The translations under genes and the position numbers were made by a program. The notes beneath the pieces are model-generated. The model searched no databases and was not told where the DNA came from. It worked only from the letters and a program-made list of their open reading frames with translations. From NCBI RefSeq assembly GCF_029168945.1, contig NC_083604.1, forward strand, positions 70,448,211 through 70,512,210: 64,000 nucleotides of DNA. The letters are read 5' to 3'. Numbering within the stretch: position 1 is the first letter of the stretch; every line of letters begins with the position of its first letter. The DNA is from Cannabis sativa. Lineage: Eukaryota > Streptophyta > Magnoliopsida > Rosales > Cannabaceae. Shown piece by piece: positions 22,235 to 33,745 of this stretch.

Positions 22235-24170
22235 ATGGTGGAGACAAGAGCTACACGTCACCCTCGCCCTCTGGAAGACGCTCAAGATCCCAATGAGGAA
22301 GATGTAGCCTCAAGGGCAGCAGAGGAGTCCGAGGAAGAAGAAGAAGAAATAGTCCCCGATGAAAACTATGAAGAACACCTCGACGAGTATGCCTATGACG
22401 GAGGAAGCTACTCGGAGCTGGTGCTCCTTAGACAAAAAGCTATCGATCATGAAGCTGAGATCGAAGCTCAGAAAGCGCAAAATCAAAAAATGCAGGAAGT
22501 GATGCTAGCCATGCGAGAAAGCCATGGAGGCGGTGGTATTCACGTGCATCCCAAGGCGATGGCCGCCGGACTCGACGGGGAGCCGGCAACGTCTTCGCCT
22601 AATTCCCGGCGGCAAAGGCCTAGGGAACCTAGCCCTATAAGGCACCTGCCGAGGAAAACCAAACAAAAAACCCTACTTCGCCCCCGGTCGAAAGAAAAGG
22701 CGCGGGATCCGCGAAAGGTCCGCTCGGATTTCCCTAAAGGGAAAGGTCGCGGAGGGGCAAGCCCCATAGAGGGAGTCTTGGCCCTCGGGATCGAGGGGAC
22801 CGAAAAGTGTTTCCGTGCACCGGGAACCGGGGGTAGAGGAAGAAGAGGACGAGAGATGTCCACCCATTGATGCCGAGAAATCAAATCAATGGGAATCAAG
22901 GTGACCTCCGGGATCACCTTGACCAAAAAAGATACGGGCCGCGGTCTCCTCGGGTGCGTAAACGAAGGGATTATGGCAGAACTTGCCATACTTCGAAAAG
23001 ATATTGCTCGAGTCTCCCGGAGGCAGAAGGGAGATGACTCCGACTCGGACAGTGAGGATCGGGAACCTTGTGCCAAACATATCCTGGAGGCGGAGCTCCC
23101 TAAAAACTTCAAAATGCCCGAAATGGCAGCATATGCGGGAACTCCGAGGCCCGGTGATCACTTGTCACGGTTCAGCGGGTCATGACGATCATGCGGGTCG
23201 GCAATGACGCCAAATGCTTATGCTTCCCCCTCACTGCGAGCGGATCGTCGGAGGAATGGTTCAAGAAATTGGAACCGGGATCGGTGGGTTGTTGGAACAA
23301 ACTCCAAACCAACTTCGGAGACGGAGGTTTGTCGGCTGCCGGGAAGGTCAACTTGGAGGTTAGTGCCTTGACCAACATCAAGCAACCGCCCACCGAGACC
23401 TTGAAGAATTACATCGAGAGGTTCGAGAGGAAGCCTCGAAGACCAAGAAGGTCGACGACGGACAACGGCTTGCGCTTCTCCAGCGAGGAATCCGCACCGG
23501 GACTCCCTTCGGAACGAATTACGGCAAGAAGGCGGCGCTAGCCTTCGGGACTTCCGAAGCGAGTCCAAAAATATATTAACCTCGAAGAAGCCCAGATCGT
23601 GGCTTACGGAGGCTATTATCCCACCGGGATAGCGGGATACATGCCAGGAGTATCGCCCTCGGGTACTGTCTCGACCGCGACCCCTCCGGTAAGTGGCATA
23701 CAGTTCTCTGCTACTCCCGGATACAGCCAGGGCCAAGCTTTGGCCCCGGCATCTTCCCATTACGGCAACCCGTCCGGGGTGAATGGACGAACCCCTTCAC
23801 AGGCTGCCCCGACTGCTAGCTTAACAGGCCCTACCCAGGGGTCGAGGGGCAAAAGGTCCTCCAAGGGCAGCACCCGAACGGGAGAGAAGCGCCAAAAGAA
23901 GGGGTACACACCCCAATACACCCAGTACACAGAGGTCACGGACTCTCAGGAACGTGTATATTTTGCCACAAGGCAGAATACGCACTACCGGAGACCACAG
24001 CCATTGTACAAAGACAGCTCCCGGAGAGATCCGAGTAAAGGTGCGAGTACCACAACGACATTGGTCACAACACCAATGAGTGTAAAAATCTCAAAGACGA
24101 GATTGAGAATTTGATCCGTTTGGGCCACCTACATGAGTGGATCAAAAATAGGTTGCCCCACCTTAATCCG
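22235..24170 (+). pseudogene. Tat-A gag (frameshifted)
   Basis: Starts MVETRATRHPRPLEDAQDP at 22235, 64 bases after the 5' LTR, with an acidic N-terminus and a Gln/Glu-rich coiled segment. It shifts frame near 22650-22890 into sequence reading MAELAILRKDIARVSRRQ. The retroviral-type gag core (VMTIMRVGNDAKCL, EEWFKKLEPGSVGCWNKLQ, LTNIKQPPTETLKNYIERF) spans about 23170-23425 across another shift. A nucleocapsid-like stretch (CKNLKDEIENLIRLGHLHEW read across frames) lies at about 24080-24140. At least four frame changes make it non-functional. Confidence 0.8.
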
Positions 24171-24223
24171 GGGCGAGGTGGCGGGGGGTATGCCTCGGGA
24201 ACACCGGGGGTACGGCGGGAGTA

Positions 24224-25217
24224 TTGCCTCCGGTGCTCCGCAGTGACACCCGGCATATGCCGGACTACGCCCGGCCTAATGGACGGGTAGCCATGATCTC
24301 CGGAGGTCCCCATATCGGAGGAAACACTCGCAAGGAGCGAAAGAGATATGCCGAGGCCGCAAGACACAGTGAGGTATGGGAGGTCACTCAACTCCCGGCT
24401 CAAAGGCCTCGGCTAATGGACCAACCCATAACGTTCACGGAAGAAGACGCCAAGGCGGTGCGTTTTCCTCATCACGACCCGCTGGTCATAGAGACCCCCA
24501 TCGCAAATAAGGTGGTGGCTAGGGTCCTGATTGACAACGGGAGTTCCATGAACTTGCTCTTCAAAGAAGCCTTCACTGCGATAGGGTTGGCCGTAGGCGG
24601 GACCTCTCGCCTAGTGGATCGCGGCTCACGGGGTTTAACGGGACGACGCTAATCCCGATGGGAAAAGTCGGGCTCCGGTTACCCCGTGCCCCGATACCCC
24701 CCAAAGCACATTCAAGTATTGCACCTTCGTGGTGGTAGACTGTCCAACAGCCTACAACGCAATCTTAGGCCGATCGGCCCTCGTCGACTTTGGTGCAATA
24801 ACCTCAATCCGACATCTATGCCTAAAATTCCCTACCCAGGAAGCCGGAGTCGGAACGGTGAGGGGAAATCAAGGAGAGGCCAGGCAATGTTACAATGTTG
24901 CCACCCACTTGCCAGTACTCATGGTCCGGGGGCCCCCTGAGATAGAGAAGGCTGAAGAGGACGAGTTGGATCCTCGCATAGGGTCCGAAAGGGTCGTAGA
25001 ACCAATAGAGGACGTCGAAGAAATACCAGTGTGCGACGACGACTCCACCAAAGTACTCCGGATAGGGAGAAGCCTGGATCCGGAGGAAAAAGATAAAATA
25101 ATAAAAACACTGAAGGGCGCCATCGACATTTTCGCATGGCGCCAAGAAGACATGACCGGCATCAGCCCTCATGTCATCACCCATGTACTCAATGTCAACC
25201 CGGACATGCCCCCTGTA
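24224..25217 (+). pseudogene. Tat-A protease region
   Basis: An aspartic protease of gypsy elements that would cut the polyprotein. The active site VLIDNGSSMNLLF is at about 24524-24562, with D-N-G-S-S at 24533-24547, the DNGSS form common in Tat elements. After a shift near 24650 the continuation reads VVDCPTAYNAILGRSALVDFGAITS (24732-24806), the usual flap/C-terminal segment. The linker to RT (25080-25217) ends NPDMPPV and a stop. Confidence 0.75.
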
Positions 25218-26233
25218 TAGCAAAAGAGACGCCCGCTTGACTCGGTGAAAGCCGAGGCCTTAGAGAAAGAGGTGGATAAACTTTTGTCCAATGGCATGAT
25301 CCGCGATGTATACTATCCGGAATGGCTGGCCAATCCGGTCCCCGGTGCCCAAGCCGAACGGGACACAGCGGGTTTGTATAGATTTCACGGATCTAAACAA
25401 AGCACGCCCAAAGGAGGCTTTCGGCGCCCAGATCGACCGGATGGTAGACGCCACGTCCGGATTTAATTTCTTGTCTTTCATGGATGCCTATGCCGGGTAC
25501 AACCAAATAAAAATGCATACGGCGGACCGGGAGTGCACTAGCTTCGGGGCAGATAAGAAGGTATGCGTTACCTAGTCATGCCTTTCGGACCGAAAAACAC
25601 GGAGCAACCTATCAAAGAATGGTTAACCTGGATGTTTAAAAGCCTCCCGGGACGAAACATGGAGGTATATGTAGACGACATGCTCGTCAAATCCAAAGCA
25701 TGCAACAGCCATGCAAACGACTTAGAGGAATGTTTCGAAGTCGTCCGGAAATACGGCATAAAGCTCAATCCAAAAAAATGCACCTTCGGGGTCAAGTCGG
25801 GAAAATTCTGGGCTTCATAGTCGGCCAAAGGGGGATCGAGGCGAACCGGAGAAAATCCAAGCTCTCCTGGACATGCCATCCCCCAAGAAACATAAGGACG
25901 TGCGAGTTTGACGGAAGGTAGGCACCGAGCCTCTTTATCTCACGGTCCACGGACAAGTGCATACCCTTCTTCAAAATACTGAAGAAATGCCAAAAGTTCG
26001 AATGGACGGATGAATGCGAGGAGGCATTCAAAAGGTTAAAAGACCACATGGCCAAACCTCCTATCCTATCAAAACCCGTCATTGGAGAAGACTTGTTCCT
26101 TTACTTGGCCGTCTCCGAGCATGCGGTCGATCTTTGCCACGGGTCGGGAGGAAGAAAAATTCAGCACCCCGTGTACTATGTTAGTAAGCGCATGGTAGGG
26201 GCCGAGACAAGGTACCGGTTATTGAAAAATTAG
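25218..26233 (+). pseudogene. Tat-A reverse transcriptase and RNase H (frameshifted)
   Basis: RT fragments in order: EVDKLLSNGMIRDVYYPEWLANPV (25269-25340), then after a shift VPKPNGTQRVCIDFTDLNKA (25354-25413) and FLSFMDAYAGYNQIKMH, then YVDDM at 25668-25682 with the following LKSKACNSHANDLEECF region, and KLNPKKCTFGV. RNase H begins near 26040 (KPPILSKPVIGEDLFLYLAVS). Frame changes occur at about 25345, 25560, 25815 and 26235. Confidence 0.8.
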
Positions 26234-26479
26234 TATTACGCCTCCCGATGGCATCAAGGAAGTTGAGACCATACTTCCAAGCCCATCCGATCGAATCTTG
26301 ACCAATCATCCACTCGGCAAGTTCTCCAAGCCCGAAGCATCCGGAAGGCTCCTCGAGTGGGCGATGGAGTGAGTCGGTTCGACTTACATTACGTGCCACG
26401 GATTTCCATAAAAGGCCAAGCCTTGGCGGACTTCATCACCGAATGTAATGAAGCCGAGGCAACGGCCAATACACGGAGC

Positions 26480-26790
26480 CACCCATCCCCACTTGGAGAG
26501 TATTTGTGGATGGAGCTTCTAATGAGAACGGTTCGGGAGCGGAGTGGCTATGATATCACCTGCGGATTGCGGGCTCCGGGCGGCACTTTCCGTTCAACTT
26601 CACGGCTTCGAATAATGAAGCCGAATATGAGGCCACGATAGCGGGGCTAAAATTGGCTAAAGCCGTAGGAGCCAAGAGGGTGGAAGTCTACGGCGATTCT
26701 CGAGTGGTCGTAAACCAAGTTTCGGAGAATACCAAACTCGCGGCGAAAGGATGGCCGCGTACGTAACAATAGTCCGAGAACTACTCCACG
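26480..26790 (+). pseudogene. Second RNase H of Tat-A
   Basis: Reading across frames gives SNNEAEYEATIAGLKLAKAVG (about 26605-26670) and VEVYGDSRVVVNQV (26679-26720). These are the NNxAEYxA and D-S-x-x-V-V-N-Q-V marks of the archaeal-type RNase H that Tat-lineage gypsy elements have in addition to the ordinary one. It is broken at about 26540 and 26740. Confidence 0.65.
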
Positions 26791-26879
26791 AATTCACGGA
26801 CTATAAAATAGAAAGAATCCCCGAGAAAAGAACGCTCACGCGGACCGTCCGGCTAAGTTAGCCTCGGACGGCGAAATCG

Positions 26880-28195
26880 AAGAGGCGGGGGTAGTACCGG
26901 TGGAACGCTTGGCGAGCCAAGCATCAAAATAAAAGAGACCACACAAACGGTTGGGCAAGAACCCAGGTTGGATGGTCCCCATCATAAAGTACATAACCAC
27001 GGGTGAGTTGCCCCAAGAGAGGGCACGTCTCGAAAGATTCGATGTCGGGCTCATCGTTATGTAATGATGGATCAAATTCTCTACGGAGAGGACTCGGCAT
27101 GCCTTATTTAAGGTGTGTATCGGACCGTGAAGCTAGACAAATCATGCTTGGAGGTCCATGAAGGGTTCGTGGAGATCATACGGGAGGACCCGGCCTCTCA
27201 AAGAAAATATTGAGGCGGGGGTACTTCGGCCAACAATGAAAAAAGATTGTATAGACTATGTCCAAAAGTGTGACTCGTGCCAAAGGTACGCGAACATACC
27301 GAGAGCTCCTCCAAATGAGATCACTTTGATGACCAACCCACGGCCCTTCGCGGTACGGGGAATAGATCTCATCGGGTCTCTACCTACGGGAAAAGGAGGG
27401 GTAAAGTATGCAATAGTAGCGGTGGACTACTTCACCAAGTGGACGGAGGTGAGCCTATGAAGACAATAGCGCTAAGAAGGCGTTGGACTTTGTTATCAAA
27501 AACATAGTGTGTCGATACGGCTTGCCTCACAAGATAGTCTCGAGACAATGGAAAGCAATTTGATTGCGAGGAATTTGCGACTTTTGCAACCAACACGGAG
27601 TGGTAAAAAGCTTCTCGCGGTAGCCGGCCTCAAACAAACGGCCGGGCGGAAGCGATCAATAAAATCCTAAAGGTCACCTTGAAAAAGAAGGCTGCGCTGT
27701 AAAAATAGCCGGCACGAAGAATTGCCAAGGGTATTGTGGGCCTACGGACGACCCCCGAACCACAACCGGTCACTCGCCGTTCTCAATGGCGTACGGTTGT
27801 GAAGCAATGGTCCGGTGGAAACATTATTCCCATCCCACGGGAGGACGACTTATGATCCGGCCACCAATCGAGCCTGCTCCAAGAGGCTGCGGATCAAGTC
27901 GAAGAACTCCGGGATGAGTCCCAAATACGGATGAGCTTATCAAAAGAAGGTGACCAAGTATTTTAACTCCAAGGTTAAAAATAGAAAATTCGCTATTGGG
28001 GATATGGTCCTAAGAAGGGTTTTCCCGGCCACCCAAGAACCGGAGTGGGGGTACTTGGACCAAATTGGGAAGGACCATATGAAATCGAGGACGAAATCGG
28101 TTCGGCACTTACAAGGCGAAAAGAATGGACGGAACTACTGTCCCAAGAGCCTGGAATGTCGATCACCTCAGAAAATATTACCAGTAGCGAATTAA
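26880..28195 (+). pseudogene. Tat-A integrase (frameshifted)
   Basis: The zinc-binding part includes DCIDYVQKCDSCQRYAN (27247-27297), and the core starts with RGIDLIGSLPTGKGGVKYAI and VDYFTKWTEV (27356-27453). The second acidic motif appears as CRYGLPHKIVS then DNGKQFDCEEF (about 27510-27575) with an extra base between. The C-terminal part contains YFNSKVKNRKFAIGDMVLRR (27959-28018). The third acidic motif region (about 27625-27660) is out of frame. Non-functional here. Confidence 0.75.
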
Positions 28196-28335
28196 ACTTA
28201 GATTTTGTTCAAAGGGTTTGTACCGTCCAAATGTATGCCTCCTCTATATTAAATAAAACTGAGTGCCTTAAAAACAAAGTTTCTATGCCACTCAGGGGGG
28301 TACTAGGGTATACCGCACAGACAAACAAAAACAAA

Positions 28336-28572
28336 CTAAGTAAAATATCCTGACCCAAAGGGCAGGTCAATCTAAGTAAAAATATCCTGACCCAAAGGGC
28401 AGGTCAATCTAAGTAAAATATCCTGACCCAAAGGGCAGGTCAAAAAATATGCGCAAAAATAAAGAGCATAAGTATAAAAACCCTGAGCCAAAGGACAGGT
28501 TAAAATACCTAAGTGTGACAAATAAAGATCGCATATATATAAGGAAAAAAATATCCTAGCCCAAAGGGTAGG
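28336..28572 (+). repeat. Tandem hairpin array between pol and the antisense gene of Tat-A
   Basis: Three units of 36-37 bases (28336-28371, 28372-28408, 28409-28444) are nearly identical, and two diverged units lie near 28480-28500 and 28551-28573. Each contains CCTGACCCAAAGGGCAGG or a variant, able to fold as a stem with AAA loop and one bulge. Tandem repeats in the 3' region are known in Tat elements. Position is exactly between the converging 3' ends of pol and the antisense gene. Confidence 0.85.
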
Positions 28573-28733
28573 TCATACACATGTAAATGGCCCGGGGACA
28601 GGCCTTAAGATATAATTGTCTCCCCTTCAAATAAAAGCTGCCGCCTATATGTAAATTGTTCTAAGGCAGCAGCAAATATGTACAAACAAAACAAAAAAAA
28701 AAAGAGTTATTAGAAGAACGGGTAGAATCTGGG

Positions 28734-31700
28734 TCAATAATACGGCAGCTCAGTCAGCCGCGGAGGAAGACGAGGTCCAATCCGTGCCTCAAGCGCAGCA
28801 TCAAGCTTCTTCTTCTTTTCCCGAAATCTGGCAATCATTTCCTCGGGTTTGGGATAAAAAGTAAGCTTGATACTCTGATCATTGGTGGCCCAAGCCATGT
28901 AGACACCATCATCAAAGCGCTTCGGGCACCGGGCGCAGGAAACAGGAGAAAGGAGCTCGGCCCTCTTGGCCTTCCTAGTAGACTGATCTTTGTAATCCCT
29001 AAGCTCCTTCAACTCCGCAGCTAGAGCGGCCTTGGATTCGATATCCGACTGGTGAGTCTCCTCTAGAGACCTCACCTTGGCGGCCATTTCATCCAAAGCC
29101 TCGCTGGCCTCCCGGAGATCTCGCCTGGCCTTCTCGACAGCCTCGGTTTGAGCCCTTAGTTCCTCCTGATGATGGGCCTCCATCCTGTCTCTCCGCTGGG
29201 CCTCGTCCCGGATCATGGCCTCCGCCTGAGCCTCCTCGGTGGGCACTCCTCTTCCTTGGCCTTGGCGCTGCCTCTGGCGCTCGGCGGCCTCCCCGGTAGA
29301 TCTGCCTCTCCGCCGTGAGGTCTTGGAGGACCTTCTGACGTCGTTCATGTCCCCAAAGTCGGACGGAGCGAAGCCATGGTTTATGATGTTCTGGAGAGGC
29401 GACCGGCCTCGGCGGCAAGGCGAACCATAACGAGGTATAAGGAAAAATTTCTCAAAGGAAGAAAACAAAATACAAACAACAAAAAGGAAACGCAAAAAAT
29501 TGCAAAGTACTTACCACTTTGTGAGAGAATGGCCGAGGTCTGGACACGGAAGATAGAGTTCGGGGAAGCACAAGTGGCAAACCGCTTGGGCGCGCAACGT
29601 GTAAGCCGAGAAGCGAACTCACCTGGTCATCTCCGCGGCAAAGGGAGCCAAAGTGGGCCACAGGAGGGGACGGAACCGGTCCGTTAAGGGGTCCGGATTG
29701 AGGTTCCACGGATCATGATAGTCCGGGTGGTTGATGCTCGCCTCAACCTCGGCTCGCGAATCCTCCTAAGGGCCTCCACTTCGGCATACCCCGGGAGTAC
29801 TCGTCCATAGCATAGTTGTGTTTGGCTATGCGAAGCTCCGCCTCACCTCATCCCCGGAATCGGGGTAAGATCAATGTGGGGAAGGAGCGGGATTTTCCTC
29901 CATCGGGGAAACCCCGCCGTCTAGGCCATGAGCGGGGAGTGTCGGCCTCCGAGGCCTCTTCGGCTCGTCTGGGCAATCATCTTGCCCTTACGCTTGCGAA
30001 TCGAGCCACTTCGGGCTCCTCCTCGTCCTCCTCTCGCTACCACCGGAGGGGCTTGAGGCTCTCCGGTACCCTCAACGGCTTCCTCCGAGAAGTCCCACCC
30101 TTTCCCTTGGCCTTCTCCGGAAGCACCTCCTCGTCATCCACTAAGTCAATGGTTTCGGGGGAGCGCGGAAGGAACCTTCAAGGAAGGAGCGGGGGAGAGG
30201 GGTGAAAGCCGGAGGAGCCACGGGAGTATGAACCCCGCAATTTGTTCCGGGATGGCATCCATGGAGGTACTGTTCCAATAAAATAAGCAAGTGTTAGAAG
30301 TTCGTGAGGAACCGCTTATAAAAGATGCGGCAAATAAGCTACTCCTACCGAACTTCCTAATTCGGCCCTAGCAAAGTCCCGAACTTTAATGCGGCGACAT
30401 CATCTCCAAGATAACCGTCCGAGGGCCGAAACCGGTGGAAGCTATGTAAGCCGACGGACCTAAGGGAATAGGTTCGGAGGGCGGAGCCCATCCGGGACCG
30501 ACCTAGGTAATCTCCTAAGTTCGGAAAATAAAATTCCTTCAAATGATCCCCCCACCGGGTCGACGACATCTTAATCCTACGGAGACGCTCGTCGAACCCT
30601 ATGGGCCTATGACTGGTATATACATCAACGGAAGGAACATAGCGAATTATCAAGGGAGACTTACCACCGCACCTTTGGAAGTGCTAGCAGGAGCACCCGA
30701 GTTTGGTTCGGGGGCTGAAGGCCGAGGCCGGGAAGTCTGATTCTCAGAAGAACCTTCAAGACGAAGGGGCCTCCCGGCGGAAGGGCCCCCAATCTCTTCT
30801 TGAAGTATCTTGTCAAAAAATTTAGCCTCGGACTTCCCGCCAATGGCTTGGCTCCTTCGCACCACCGGACTCCCCACGCGAAGCCCTCTCCCCGAGCGGC
30901 ACTGGGCCTTAGAATACGCCTTCTCCTGGGCCTTCGGTAGAGATAATCTTGGTACTTCTTCTCTGCCGTAGCAATGAGCTCATCCGGAAGGCCTTCTCCG
31001 CAACCGGCGCCCTCACATTGGGGCAGATGACCCGTGAGAGGTTGGAGTCATCCACGGATTGATGAGAAAGGATAAGTTTGGCCTTCCTACAATTCTCCGT
31101 GGTGACCAGGCCCCCGACATCAAGATCGGCACGGTCGTAGGAGGCGAAGGCTTGGGCCCTTCGAAGGAAAGCCTGAGTGGGAAGCGTCCGCTGGTAAGGT
31201 GGGATCCGCACCCACTCCGTGAGAAGCTCCGGGTGGTCCACGGCCCTGAACACGGACGAGAAGAAAAAGCGGTGGCGGTACTCCTTAACATGAGTACCGC
31301 CTATTATATGGAACCACCCCCTCGTTAGCGGGGTGGATCCGAACCCATAAAAACCATCCTTAAGTTTGACCCCTTTCGTGGGGACGGATACAAGTTCATA
31401 AAAATATAAAATTTCCGCCGGGTGGGAGACCCCCAGCCACGGGCGGTGTAAAAAATGAATAAGCCTGAGAGCAGGCGGTAAGCTTGAGGAATAAGTTGGT
31501 ATGGCGCAAGGCCGACAAATACAAGAAAATTCACAAAGTAATCTTGGAGCGGGAGCATGGCACCGGTCATCAAATGGGTCTGACTCCAAGCCCCGAAGCC
31601 CTCATAGTTGTGGTTAGGCGTCTCCGAGTCACGAGGAGGCCGGTGGAAGGTCCCCGAGGTGGAGGGTTTGATCCCGGCCACATTAATAATGTTCTCCGAG

Positions 31701-31858
31701 TGGTGAGGACAAGTCAGGGTCGATCGAAGCTCGGTCGCTTCCCAACCAGTTGCACGGGACTTGTACCCCTCCTGGGCAACGGGTCCCAGAGAAACCTCCT
31801 CCAGGGTGGCCATGCTTTTCCCTTTCTTCTTCGAAGATTTCGAGCCAGAAGCAGACAT
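28734..31858 (-). pseudogene. Tat-A antisense gene (aORF), multi-exon, frameshifted
   Basis: Begins with an ATG at 31858 (MSASGSKSSKKKGK). The N-terminal domain has PLQDYFVNFLVFVGLAPYQL and a LISPQAYRLLSGLF-like stretch, resembling the plant 'putative gypsy-type transposon' domain (Transposase_28, PF04195); its biochemical role is unknown. Middle: EWVRIPPYQRTLPTQAFL, QSVDDSNLSRVICPNVR, RPIGFDERLRR, TRWGDHLKEFYFPNLGDYLG. C-terminal third (29495-28734): basic RSSKTSRRRGRS, then a long coiled coil (about 29250-28980), ending LPPRLTELPYY. Predicted introns: 5'-UTR 32322-31867 (donor GTAAGTTTCTCGCATC), coding 30348-30270, and probably one starting at 29512. At least three frameshifts separate the parts (about 31330-31580, 30900 and 30650). 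Tat-B has the same gene, better preserved in its first two thirds. Confidence 0.8.
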
Positions 31859-32520
31859 TTTATGTTCTGAGAAAAACAAAAGGGAAAAAGAAAAACCCGG
31901 CGATTAGGTCCCATACCAAACCCTAAATCAAGAAAAAGGGAGTGGGGGTCCCCTAACCGCCGGAAAGAGGCCCCTCGGACGCGTGTCACACAGGAAACTG
32001 CGGAGAGAATCCCTCAACAAGTGTCGGGTGCAGTGAAATCGCAGAAAGTGGTTTCGCAAAAAGAAAAAAAAAAAGGAGAGAAAAGCCATCCTATGCCCTA
32101 AGCAACTGTTAAACGAAGAGCACATGGCCCTCTTCAAACAGAACTGTATAACTACAACAGGGGCATGATAAATGGCGATTCTACAACTAATGCAGTAAAC
32201 ATAAAAAAAAAAGAACTCGAAGAACTTAAACACTCACACACCCAGAAGCCTCTAAGTGCGAACCCAGAAAACGAACGAAGTAAATATAAGCATGTTATTA
32301 TCTAAGGATGCGAGAAACTTACAGTCGATCGTTGAACTGGAGGAACTGAAAGGTGGTTGAGTGAGAGTTGAGAAGCACTGGCAAAATCAAACACTGGAAA
32401 ATTAAATGAAGTGTCTGAGTATTAAGATAGTTCGTGCTACTTCGAGAAATTTTCTCTCTAGGAAATTCGAGCAGAAATGGCAAGGAATGGAAAGTAACCG
32501 AAATGAAGGAAAGGTGGTGG

Positions 32521-32528
32521 CTTTTATA
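32521..32528 (-). promoter_or_regulatory. TATA box of the antisense gene in Tat-A
   Basis: Minus-strand CCTATAAAAGCC lies about 200 bases before the predicted leader intron donor at 32322. Tat-B has CCTATAAAAGCCACC at the matching place (56020-56034). It is separate from the LTR promoters, so the antisense gene appears to have its own start. Confidence 0.65.
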
Positions 32529-32960
32529 GGCAAAAGTGCATGAGGAACAGGCGTCTTCACCTACCAATCGCACGGTGGGGGGAACGCACGATTTGAATTT
32601 CCAAAGATCAACGGACCAGATCAATCTACCATTAAGGCGGTGGAAACGTTTGAGTATCCGTCTGACACCATCAATGCGCCGCATCAATCATGGGGCGTGA
32701 AACGAATCGACCTCTGCAAAAGTGAATCGCTGCATTTAATGCCATTATCAGACACACCTCCACGCGTCCCCAAGTCGTATCAGAAGACCGAGGAGGCGGC
32801 TGGAAACATTCCTGCAAAAAGCATATCGCTGCATTAAATGACATCATTTAATTTGCCCCCACACGCTCGAGGCTCGAGCTAGGGAAACGAGGGGTCAACC
32901 GGAGACACTTGAACAAGCCTTGGTTTATTTTTACTAAGTAAACAAGGCTTGGGGGGTAAA

Positions 32961-33740
32961 TGTTGCTCCAAAATTCGCCCAAAATACGTGGACCAGTCGA
33001 GAGGGGACACGTGGATCAGATAACTTGGAAAGATTTGCTAAGTCTTTTTATGCCACCAGGAAGCGCTATTAGCATGGGTCCCGGAGGAGACACCCGGAGT
33101 ACAAGGTACTCCAGGAAGCTAGTATAGCATGAAGGCCCTCCGGGATGTGTCAGGTCTCTCCCGAGAAATCAAGTCGCATTTAATGCTGCATGGGAGGAAG
33201 CGTGTTGGGACTGTAACACGCAATAAAGTCTGACGGCACAACCCCCGAACAGCAGCGCTACAGTAATGATCATTTAAGTCTAGCGACGGCTACTCTGCGA
33301 AGAGTCACGTCAATCACAAGACAAAAAGGACATTTTCCATAAAAACCCTACAGCACCTAGGGATTTGACCATGCATCACCCATGGTATATTCATCGGAAA
33401 TGCCCAACTTTATGGATACTTACAGACACATGTGTAAGAACAAATCTAGGGATTACCCCACCAAAACACTATAAATACCCCCTCAAAGCTCATTTAATGG
33501 GGTCGAGAATCTTGGTTGCAAAAGAGCAAGAAGAGAAAAAACTCACCAAGAAAATTCTCTGTATTTAAGAGAAAAACATTCTCTCAAGTGTAGAATCTGT
33601 ATTAAATACATCCATTAATAGCAGTGGCTCGTGGACTAAGGCTCATTAACGCCCCAACCACGTAAAAAGTCTTCATCTCACTTTCTTACAGCTTCTTATT
33701 ATAATTTTATTTTAATAGTTGCCGAAAACCTCGGTCAACA
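32961..33740 (+). repeat. 3' LTR of Tat-A
   Basis: 780 bp, TGTTGCTCC...GGTCAACA, TATAAATA at 33470-33477; five substitutions relative to the 5' LTR. It is followed by CAGCT and then the leader of element C (CAATCTATTTTTCAAG), confirming the insertion point. Confidence 0.95.
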
Positions 33741-33745
33741 CAGCT

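Larger units (their letters stand above)
21392..33740 (+). mobile_element. Gypsy/Tat-type LTR retrotransposon Tat-A
   Basis: Two 780-bp LTRs (21392-22171, 32961-33740) differ at 5 bases by eye. The flanking 5-mers CAACT (21387-21391) and CAGCT (33741-33745) are a target duplication with one change. A primer site (TGGTGCTTTCATTGAGAG from 22175) follows the 5' LTR, and a polypurine tract AAGGCTTGGGGGGTAAA (32944-32960) precedes the 3' LTR. gag, protease, RT, RNase H, a second RNase H and integrase lie in gypsy order on the plus strand, all broken by frameshifts. The second RNase H and the long antisense gene after pol (28734-31858) are marks of the Tat lineage. It inserted into the leader of element C. 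Confidence 0.95.

Noticed and set aside
22540..23112. Long minus-strand frames opposite Tat-A gag (190 and 91 codons)
   Set aside because: Shadow frames in GC-rich coding DNA; no conserved domain, and the plus frame has gag motifs.
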